Source: Actinomycetota bacterium (GTDB taxonomy: Bacteria; Actinomycetota; Thermoleophilia; Gaiellales; Gaiellaceae). From it: DNA of 8,237 nucleotides. Positions 1 through 7,100 of the stretch are shown one piece after another. Both the position numbers and the translations under genes were made by a program. Every line of letters begins with the position of its first letter. Position 1 is the stretch's first letter. Location: the NCBI GenBank assembly GCA_005885085.1, contig VAXY01000053.1:17541-25777 (forward strand), in the 5' to 3' direction. Under the pieces are notes generated by a model. It was not told the DNA's origin. It saw nothing but the letters and a program-made list of their open reading frames with translations, and ran no database searches.

Positions 1-1064
1 GCGCGCCCTTCCTGCGCACGGTCCGGCGCCGCGACGACGACGGACGGCTCACCACCCTGATCGAGCTCGACGCGGCGCCGGCCGGCTGGTCGTCCCGCGG
101 TGCCGCCAAGTGGCTGCCGCTCGAGGCAGCCGAAGCGAGTGCTGTCGTGCCCGTGTTCGCGGACGGCGTCGACGAATGGCTCGCCGAGCAACTCGGCGCA
201 TCCCCCCCGCCGCTAGAGCGCGCACCCTGGGCGCGCCCGGGCTGGCTCGCACAGGCGACTGCGTGGGTTGACCGGGTGAGCCCCCTTCGAGCCGAGCCGC
301 GGCTGATCCGCCAGTGGTGTCTGTCTGCGATGTACGCCTTCGAGACGGCAGCCGGCATGCTCTATCTCAAGGCGTGCTTCGCGCTCTGGCGGCACGAGCC
401 GGGCGTCACGGATGCGCTCGCGCGTGAACATCGCGGCGCCCTCCCGGACGTCGTCGCAATCGACGCAGACCGCGGCTGGCTGCTCATGCGTGAGTTGACC
501 GGCACGGTCGCCGCCGACGCGGGTGCAGATTGGGTGGCGGAACAGCTTCGGTGCGCGGCTGAGCTGCAGCGCGCGTGGATCGGACGCGGCGCGGAGCTCG
601 TCACACTCGGCGCGCCGAAGCGGCCCCTGGAACAGCTTGCACGCGAGGCGCCCGAGCTCGCGTCGCTGTGCGATCGCCTGACGGCGATCGAGGTGCCGGA
701 GACGATCACCCACGGCGACTTACACAAATGGAACGCGTTCGTCGAAGACGACCGGATCGTCCTGATCGACTGGTCGGACGCGGCCGTCGCCCATCCCTTC
801 CTCGACCTTGCGCCCGCATTGCGCTTCGCGGAGGAGCCGTCCCGCGACCGACTCCTCGACGCGTACCTCGCACCGTGGGGCGGCCTCGCGGCGACCGCGG
901 ACCTGCGCGAAGCGGCGGCGCTCGGCGAAGCCCTCGGTTGCGTCTACCAGGCGCTCAGCTATCGGGCGATCGAGGGCGCGTGCGAGCCGGCCGACCGCTG
1001 GCTCTGGGCGGGCCAGGACGACACGTGGCTCAGACGCGCACGCGAGCTCGCGGCCGAGCTCTAG
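1..1064 (+). CDS. APH-fold phosphotransferase, 5' end missing
   Basis: This is the C-terminal part of a kinase of the aminoglycoside phosphotransferase/choline kinase superfamily; the substrate cannot be told from sequence. The frame is already open at the left edge (first full codon at base 3) and reads as sensible protein (ending its first stretch with RGAAKWLPLEAAEA) before the GTG at 147, so I treat 147 as internal and the true start as outside the window. Numbering from base 3, a likely nucleotide-binding Lys is K123 in LYLKA. The catalytic loop HGDLHKWN is at 237-244, with D239 as catalytic base and N244 as a metal ligand. IDWSD carries the Mg-binding Asp at 256. About 95 residues lie upstream of the first kinase strand and I do not recognise them. 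A TTA leucine codon, rare in GC-rich genomes, directly follows the D239 codon. The stop shares CTAG with the convergent enolase stop. Family call is firm; resistance or metabolic role is unknown. Confidence 0.85.
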   Translation, partial: APFLRTVRRRDDDGRLTTLIELDAAPAGWSSRGAAKWLPLEAAEASAVVPVFADGVDEWLAEQLGASPPPLERAPWARPGWLAQATAWVDRVSPLRAEPRLIRQWCLSAMYAFETAAGMLYLKACFALWRHEPGVTDALAREHRGALPDVVAIDADRGWLLMRELTGTVAADAGADWVAEQLRCAAELQRAWIGRGAELVTLGAPKRPLEQLAREAPELASLCDRLTAIEVPETITHGDLHKWNAFVEDDRIVLIDWSDAAVAHPFLDLAPALRFAEEPSRDRLLDAYLAPWGGLAATADLREAAALGEALGCVYQALSYRAIEGACEPADRWLWAGQDDTWLRRARELAAEL

Positions 1065-1076
1065 CGTCGCGTGCGC
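1036..1076. terminator. Candidate bidirectional terminator hairpin over the shared stop codons
   Basis: An outer 8-10 bp stem (GCGCACGCGA at 1036-1045 against TCGCGTGCGC at 1067-1076) encloses an inner stem (GCTCG at 1046-1050 against CGAGC at 1055-1059, four-base loop CGGC). The inner stem can grow to 7 bp by taking two pairs from the outer one. The only asymmetry is a 7-base bulge on one side that contains most of the shared stop tetranucleotide CTAG (1061-1064). The fold is equally available to RNA from either strand. There is no T-tract on either side, so it would be a U-less terminator, or it may simply block read-through or exonucleases. The hairpin is seen directly; termination is inferred. 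Confidence 0.45.
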
Positions 1077-2323
1077 GGGAACGCCGACCAGCCCGGATAG
1101 GCGGCGGCGGCGCCCAGCTCCTCCTCGATCCGGAGCAGCTGGTTGTACTTGGCGACGCGGTCGGTCCGGGACGGTGCCCCCGTCTTGATCTGGCCGACGC
1201 CGGTGGCGACGGCGAGATCGGCGATCGTCGTGTCTTCCGTCTCGCCCGATCTGTGAGACATCACGCAGGCGTAGCCGCCAGAGCGCGCGAGCTCGATCGC
1301 CTCGAGCGTCTCGGTCAACGTCCCGATCTGGTTGACCTTGATCAGAATCGCGTTTGCGACGCCCTCGTCCAGGCCGCGCTGCAGCCGCTCGACATTCGTG
1401 ACGAACACGTCGTCGCCGACGAGCTGCATGCGCCCGCCGAGGCGCTCCGTCATCGCTCTCCAGCCTGCCCAATCGTCCTCGGCCAGGCCGTCCTCGATCG
1501 AGACCAGCGGATAGCGGCCGGCGAGCTCGGAATACATCTCGATCAGCTCGTCGGATCGGAGCCTCCCGCCCTGGCGCTCGAAGACGTACGTACCGTCGCG
1601 GTAGAGCTCGGTCGACGCGGGATCGAGAGCGATCGCGACGCGGTCGCGGTGTCCGGCCCGCTCGGCCGCCTCGAGCACCGCCTCGACGGCTGCGTCGGTC
1701 GAGTCGAGCTCGGGAGCGAAGCCGCCCTCGTCGCCGACGCCGGTCGAGAGGCCACGTTCATGCAACACGCTCTTGAGGGCGTGGAAGACCTCGACGCCGA
1801 TCCGGAGTCCCTCCGCGAATGAGCCGGCGCCCGCCGGGACGAGCATGAACTCCTGCAGGTCAAGCGAGTTCTGCGCGTGCGCGCCGCCGTTGACGACGTT
1901 CAGCATGGGCACGGGCAGCACGTTCGCGCCGTCGCCGCCGATCCAACGGAACAGCGAGACGCCGGCGTTGGCCGCCCCCGCCTTCGCAACGGCGAGAGAG
2001 CAGCCGAGGATGGCGTTGGCGCCGAGGCGAGACTTGTTCTTCGTGCCGTCGAGCTCGATCAGCGCCGCGTCGACGGCCTGCTGATCGTCTGCATCGAGCC
2101 CTCCGACTGTAGCGGCGATCTCCCCGTCGACGTTGCGCACGGCCTGCAGCACGCTCTTGCCGCCGTAGCTGCTCTTGTCGCCGTCGCGCAGCTCGACCGC
2201 CTCGAACTGCCCGGTCGACGCGCCGGACGGAACGGCGGCGCGGCCGGTCGCGCCGGACTCCAGCGCGACCTCGACCTCCACGGTCGGATTGCCGCGCGAG
2301 TCGAGGATCTGACGCGCATGCAC
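1061..2323 (-). CDS. eno: Enolase (phosphopyruvate hydratase)
   Basis: A cytoplasmic glycolytic enzyme that converts 2-phosphoglycerate to phosphoenolpyruvate with Mg. All landmarks are present, numbering from the GTG at 2323: SGASTG loop (33-38), NGGAHA with H149, Q157-E158, proton-shuttle E199 in VGDEGGFAP, Mg ligands D234, E277 and D304 (LVGDD), catalytic base K329 in ILIKVNQIGTLTET, SHRSGETED with H357, and K380. Length is 420 residues, slightly short for the family. The start is uncertain: the GTG at 2323 has no visible Shine-Dalgarno and removes the first strand, yet the frame upstream continues IAASSITRV, which fits the conserved enolase N-terminus. No ATG, GTG or TTG exists there, only ATA (2347-2345) or ATC. 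If ATA is used, the gene overlaps the mazG stop by four bases (ATAG). It is probably the last gene of the foldase-mazG-eno unit. Confidence 0.97.
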   Translation of the reverse strand: MHARQILDSRGNPTVEVEVALESGATGRAAVPSGASTGQFEAVELRDGDKSSYGGKSVLQAVRNVDGEIAATVGGLDADDQQAVDAALIELDGTKNKSRLGANAILGCSLAVAKAGAANAGVSLFRWIGGDGANVLPVPMLNVVNGGAHAQNSLDLQEFMLVPAGAGSFAEGLRIGVEVFHALKSVLHERGLSTGVGDEGGFAPELDSTDAAVEAVLEAAERAGHRDRVAIALDPASTELYRDGTYVFERQGGRLRSDELIEMYSELAGRYPLVSIEDGLAEDDWAGWRAMTERLGGRMQLVGDDVFVTNVERLQRGLDEGVANAILIKVNQIGTLTETLEAIELARSGGYACVMSHRSGETEDTTIADLAVATGVGQIKTGAPSRTDRVAKYNQLLRIEEELGAAAAYPGWSAFPRTRR

Positions 2324-2343
2324 ACGGGTGATCGACGAGGCGG

Positions 2344-3138
2344 CTATCGGAACTCGACCTTCGCGCGATCGAAGTAGCGATCCTGCTCCTCGAGCCCGAG
2401 CTCTGCGAACGACTTCCCTTCTGCCGCCGCGTGGTGCTCGGCTCGCTCGACGCGGTCGACGAAGCGGCGTGTCATCGTCCGCAAGGCCAGCTCCGGATCG
2501 ACGTTCAGCCGCCGCGCAACGTTGACCGCGGCGAAGAAGACGTCGCCCATTTCTTCGAACACGTGCGCCGCCGGCTCCGTCTCGGCCGCGGGCTCGCCGG
2601 CCTCGGCCAGAGCCTCCTTCAGCTCGCGCACCTCGTCGTCGAGGTCGTCGAGCGCGCCTGCTGTCTCCGGATATTCGAACCCGATCGCCGCAGCACGGCG
2701 CTGCACCTTCCGAGCGTAGAGCAGCGCCGGGAGCGATTCGGGGACGTGATGGAAGATGCCTTCGCGCTCCTCCTCGGTGCGTTTGATCTCGTCCCAGCGT
2801 TCGCGCACGCGGCCGGCGGTGCGCGCTTCCGCATCCCCGAAGACGTGTGGATGTCGCCGCACGAGCTTCTCATGGACCGCGCGGGCGACAGCTTCGAGGT
2901 CACCTGATCCCTTCTCCGCCAGCAGCAGCGCGAGGAAGTACACCTGGAAAAGCAGGTCGCCGAGCTCGTCGGCGAGCTTGGCGTCGTCACGCACCATCGC
3001 CGCGTCGGCGACCTCGTACGCTTCCTCGACCGTGTGCGGGACGATCGTGCGCTCGGTCTGCTCGCGATCCCAGGGGCAGTCCCGGCGCAGCCGCTCGGTC
3101 AATGCCTGAAGATCGACAAGTGCCTCAGCGAGGCTCAA
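2344..3138 (-). CDS. mazG: Nucleoside triphosphate pyrophosphohydrolase MazG
   Basis: A cytoplasmic house-cleaning enzyme that hydrolyses (d)NTPs, including aberrant ones, to NMP and pyrophosphate. The 264-residue length is that of a two-domain MazG. The N-terminal domain has CPWDREQT (21-28) and the Mg-binding pattern E38-E39-x-x-E42 followed by E58-x-x-D61 in DELGDLLFQ, then RRHPHVFGD (94-102) and ERWDEIK (113-119). The second domain repeats the acidic pattern in weaker form (D168-E169, E172, then E195-E196 and D199 in FEEMGDVFF), so it is probably the more active half, as in well-studied MazG proteins. The start is TTG at 3138, four bases after the foldase stop. No ATG or GTG lies nearby and no strong Shine-Dalgarno is visible, so translation is probably coupled to the foldase. 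It is a common neighbour of mfd and eno in actinobacteria. Confidence 0.95.
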   Translation of the reverse strand: MSLAEALVDLQALTERLRRDCPWDREQTERTIVPHTVEEAYEVADAAMVRDDAKLADELGDLLFQVYFLALLLAEKGSGDLEAVARAVHEKLVRRHPHVFGDAEARTAGRVRERWDEIKRTEEEREGIFHHVPESLPALLYARKVQRRAAAIGFEYPETAGALDDLDDEVRELKEALAEAGEPAAETEPAAHVFEEMGDVFFAAVNVARRLNVDPELALRTMTRRFVDRVERAEHHAAAEGKSFAELGLEEQDRYFDRAKVEFR

Positions 3139-3142
3139 CGAC

Positions 3143-4147
3143 TTAACCCGTCGAGGTGGAGCTCGTCACCGTCGCGCACGGGTCCGGGTTCGGCTGGTAG
3201 CCGACCTGGTACTTGATCCGCCCGCCGCAGTAGTCCTTCTTCGTGTTCTCGAGCCACTTCGTGCTCTCGTCGTTCTTCCGCTGCTGCTCGAGCTGTTGCT
3301 TGATCGACGGGCGCAGCTTGCTCAGCGGCGTAGTCGTCGCAGGCTTGATCTCGGAAAGCGCCTGGATGATGTGGTAGCCGTACTGCGTCTTGATCGGAGG
3401 TGACAGCTGGCCCTTCTTGAGGCTGAACGCCGTCTTGTCGAACTCGGGCACGGTCTGCCCCTTCGAGACGGTCAGCTTCCCACCGTTCGAGGCCGACCCC
3501 GGATCCTTGGAGTAGCGCTTGGCGAGCTTCGCGAAGTTGGCTCCGGCCTTCAGCTGTGCGTAGAGACTGTCGGCGAGCGCCTTGCCCGGAACGAGGATGT
3601 GCCGTACGTCGCGGCTCTCGGGCTGTCCGTACTGCGACTTGTGCGCGTTGTAGTACGCCGTGACGTCGGCGTCGGTGACCTTGACGTTGCCGGTGATCTT
3701 CTTGAACAGCGCCTGTGAGGCGAGCTGTGCGCGGATCTGCTCGCGCGCCTGCTCGTCGGTGAGGCCCTGCTGTTTGACCTGCTTCTCGAAGCCCGCGTTG
3801 CCGAACTGCTTCTTGTACTTGGCGATCTCCTGGTCGACCCTCGCGTCGCTGATGTCGACTCCGTGCTGCGACGCCTGCTCCGCGATCTCCGCGCGCTGCA
3901 CCAGGAACGTGATCGCCTGGCCCTTCAACTGCTCGTACTCGGTCGAGCCGGCCTTCGGGAACGCGCGCTTCTGCGCGTCGTAGCTCTTCTTCGCGCGGCC
4001 CATCAACGCCTGGAAGTCGTCCTTCGTGACGTGCGCGGACCCGACGACGGCGACGTCGTTCGAGCTGAGGCTCGCGGTGGACGTGCCGCCGCAGCCCGCA
4101 GCGACGAGCGCGAGCGAGGCAAACGCGAAAAGAAGCAGTCGTCTCAT
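3143..4147 (-). CDS. Lipoprotein foldase with parvulin-type PPIase domain (PrsA/SurA-like)
   Basis: Predicted to be a lipid-anchored chaperone and peptidyl-prolyl isomerase acting on proteins after Sec export. Residues 1-19 are a lipoprotein signal (MRRLL, hydrophobic core, cleavage before C19 in AAGC; the -3 residue is Ala rather than Leu or Val). Residues 30-165 are a Lys/Gln-rich helical SurA-N-like chaperone domain. Residues 177-268 are the rotamase domain, with the typical VRHILV at its start, AKRYSKDPGS, NGGKL and TQYGYHII. After a basic helical stretch, a tail from about 305 carries two cysteines (C307, C324) and a Ser/Thr-rich end. The ATG at 4147 precedes the signal peptide directly and has no Shine-Dalgarno: a hairpin and T-tract end two bases before it. 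mazG follows after four bases. PrsA versus SurA naming is uncertain, so no symbol is given. Confidence 0.92.
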   Translation of the reverse strand: MRRLLLFAFASLALVAAGCGGTSTASLSSNDVAVVGSAHVTKDDFQALMGRAKKSYDAQKRAFPKAGSTEYEQLKGQAITFLVQRAEIAEQASQHGVDISDARVDQEIAKYKKQFGNAGFEKQVKQQGLTDEQAREQIRAQLASQALFKKITGNVKVTDADVTAYYNAHKSQYGQPESRDVRHILVPGKALADSLYAQLKAGANFAKLAKRYSKDPGSASNGGKLTVSKGQTVPEFDKTAFSLKKGQLSPPIKTQYGYHIIQALSEIKPATTTPLSKLRPSIKQQLEQQRKNDESTKWLENTKKDYCGGRIKYQVGYQPNPDPCATVTSSTSTG

Positions 4148-4149
4148 GG

Positions 4150-4191
4150 AAAAAGCGCCATTTGCAGCGGTTTACTCACGCTGCTTGGCGC
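4150..4191 (-). terminator. Intrinsic-terminator-like hairpin between mfd and the foldase
   Basis: Read on the minus strand: outer arm GCGCCA (4191-4186), inner arm GCAGCG (4184-4179), nine-base loop (4178-4170) that contains the mfd stop TGA, matching arms CGCTGC (4169-4164) and TGGCGC (4160-4155), then TTTTT (4154-4150). That makes 12 perfect base pairs with only a 1-versus-3 base internal loop, followed at once by a T-tract, the classic layout of a Rho-independent terminator. It would end mfd transcripts. The foldase ATG begins two bases after the T-tract, so the same element could act as an attenuator or leader structure for the foldase. The structure is seen; the activity is inferred. 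The + strand direction has no T-tract. Confidence 0.75.
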
Positions 4192-7100
4192 GCGGCCAGT
4201 ATAGCATCGACCAGTCTGAGCGCCTGCGGGAAGCCGTCCTCGCGCAGGCTGACCTCGCGGTTGGCGGTCGTGTACACCGCGGTGTCGACCCGCCGGCGCA
4301 GGTCGCGCAGCTCCGCCGACCCGAGCACCATCTGCCCGACGCTCGCCTTGCCGCCGCGGAAGACGAGGTAGTCGGCGCCGACACGCGCGAGCTTCAGCTT
4401 CGCCTCCTGGATCAGGAACAGGTTCTCGACCGGTTCGGGCAGAGGGCCGAAGCGGTCCTCGGTCGCCGCCTGCAGCTCGCGCAGCTCGTCCTCGCCCTCC
4501 GTCAGTGCGAGCCGGCGGTGCAGGTCGATCTTGAGCGCCTCCGACTCGATGTACGCCGGCGGTACGTAGGCGTCCACGCGTGCGTCGACCCGCACCGGGC
4601 GGGCCGCGACCCGGCGTTCGCCCGAGAGCTCCGCGACCGCCTCGGCGAGCAGCTCGACGTAGAGCTCGAAGCCGAGCGCGGCCACGTGACCGGACTGCTC
4701 GTCCCCGAGCAGGTTGCCGGCACCCCGGATCTCGAGGTCCCGCATCGCAATGGCGAAGCCTGCGCCCAGCTCGGTGTGGTCGGCGAGCGTCGCGAGCCGC
4801 GCGCGCGCTTCAGGAGTCAGCTCCGACATGTCCGGATAGAAGAGGTACGCGTGGGCGGTGAGGTCGGATCGGCCGACGCGGCCGCGGATCTGGTACAGCT
4901 GCGAGAGGCCGAGCTGGTCGGCGCGCTCGACGACCAGGGTGTTCGCTTGCGGGATGTCGAGGCCGGATTCGATGATCGTCGTCGAGATGAGCACGTCCGC
5001 GTCGCCGCGCAGGAAGGCGTGCATCTTCTCCTCCAGCTCGCGCTCGCGCATCTGGCCGTGCGCGATCAGGAAACGCAGATTGGGACAGAGCTGCCGGAGC
5101 TTCTCTGCCGCCTCCTCGATCGTCTCGACCCGGTTGTGCAGGTAGAAGGACTGGCCGCCGCGCTCGACCTCGCGTTCGAGGGCGAGCCTGACGAGCTCCT
5201 CGTCGTACTCGCCGACGGTCGTGCGGATCGGCCGGCGTCCCTCAGGCGGCGTCTCGATGATCGAGATGTCGCGCAGTCCGGAGAGCGACATGTGCAGCGT
5301 GCGCGGAATCGGCGTCGCGCTCAGCGTCAACACGTCGACCTCGAGACGCAGGGAGCGCAGGAGCTCCTTCTGCGCCACGCCGAAGCGCTGCTCTTCGTCG
5401 AGGATCACGAGCCCGAGCTCCTTCGGGATCACGTCGCGGCTGAGGATGCGGTGCGTCCCGATCAGCACATCGACTTTTCCTTCGGAAAAGTCCGAGAGCG
5501 CCCGTTTGACCTCCGATGGTTTTCGGAAGCGCGAGATCATTTCAACGCGCACCGGAAAGTCGCGGTAGCGGGCGCGGAACGTGTGCCAGTGCTGTTCGGC
5601 CAGGATCGTCGTCGGCGCGAGCATCAGCGTCTGCTTGCCGTTGACCGCCACTGCGAACGCGGCGCGGATCGCGACCTCCGTCTTACCGAAGCCGACGTCG
5701 CCGCAGACGAGCCGGTCCATCGGGCGCGGCGCCTCGAGGTCCTCCTTGACGGCTTCGATCGCGCCCTGCTGGTCCGGCGTCTCGCGGTACGGGAACTCGG
5801 CCTCGAGGCGCTCCAGCCACTCGTGCCGGAGGTCGTACGAAACGCCGGGCGCCTGTTGCCTCTGCGCGTAGAGCGCGAGCAGCTCCCCGGCGAGCTCGCG
5901 GACGGACTGCCGCGCACGGTTCTTGAGGTTTTCCCACGCCTTGCCACCGAGCTTCGAGAGCGCGGGCACGGTGGTGTCCGCGCCGATGTATCGCGACACC
6001 TTGCCGAGCTGCTCGTGCGGGACGTAGAGCCGGTCGTCGCCGCGGAACCCGAGGAAGAGGTAGTCGCGCGTGACTCCGGCGACCTCCTTCGTCTCGAAGC
6101 CCAGCAGCTTGCCGATGCCGTGGTCCTCGTGCACGACGTAGTCGCCGGTGCGCAGGTCCGCGAACGACTGCAGCGCGCGGCCGCCGACCCGCCTTTCCCG
6201 CGGCGGGCGCTTGCGAAAGACCTGCGTGTCGGGCAGGAGCACGAGCCCGAGGTCGCGCCAGACGAAGCCGCGACGCGCAGGCGTGACGGCGAACAGCAGC
6301 TCCGCGTCCGGAGGCAGGCCTCCTTCGTCCTCGAGCAGCCGGGCGTCGGCGCGGCGCAGCAGGTTTTGCTGCCGGAGGGCCTCGCCCAGGTGCGGAAACG
6401 CGACGACGACGCGCTGTCCGGCGCGGACGAACGCGTTCAGCTCGTTCTCGGCCTCGGAGAGACCGCGCGCCACGAGCGCCGGCCGCTGCGCCTCGAACGC
6501 GAAGGGTTGACCGGCCGGCAGCGAGTCGAGCCGCGCCGCTCGCCCGAACGGCACGGGATCGAGGCCCTCCTCTTCCCACACGGCGCGCACCTCGTCCGCC
6601 TCCCAGACGAGGTCGGGGCCGGCCGGCACCGCCGGGACGAGGTCGGTCGGGACCGGAATCGGCTCGTCGTCGTCCGCCAGGGCCGTCTCGACCAGGTCGA
6701 GCCTGCGCTCGGCCGCCGGATAGATCACAGCGGCTTCGACCGGATGCAGCGCACGCTGCGTGAACGGCGAGAACGCGCGGATCTGCTCGATCTCGTCGCC
6801 CCAGAGCTCGATTCGGAGCGGCTCGCGGCCCGTGGTCGGGAAGACGTCGACCAGCCCGCCGCGCACGGCGAACTGACCGCGCTCGTCGGCGCGCTCGACA
6901 CGTTCGTAGCCGGCGAGCGCGAGCGACTCGGCGAGCTGCTCGAGGCTCACCTCCTCGCCCGGCGAGATCCGGATCGGCTCGGGCCGTGCGCGGGAAGGCG
7001 GGAGCGGCTCCGCCAGCGCCGCCGCGGAGGCACAGACGAGACCGCCGGCCGCCAGCACGTCCAGCGCGCGGGCGCGCTCGCCGACGAGGTGCGGCGCCGG

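Noticed and set aside
671..690. Perfect 8-bp inverted repeat (CGATCGCC and GGCGATCG) in the phosphotransferase gene
   Set aside because: Built from common GC-rich codons, no T-tract or boundary nearby; expected by chance in sequence of this composition.
147..1064. A complete 305-residue phosphotransferase starting at GTG 147
   Set aside because: The frame is open and protein-like back to base 3, and no ribosome binding site precedes 147, so the gene is more likely cut by the window edge.
575..1822. A 415-codon + strand open frame antisense to enolase, and similar Arg-rich frames elsewhere
   Set aside because: Shadow of strong codon bias in a GC-rich genome; low-complexity composition and complete overlap with well-identified genes.
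4144..4161. A five-codon upstream frame (MALFP) whose stop overlaps the foldase start as ATGA
   Set aside because: No ribosome binding site, it lies inside the terminator-like hairpin, and it is too short to separate from chance.
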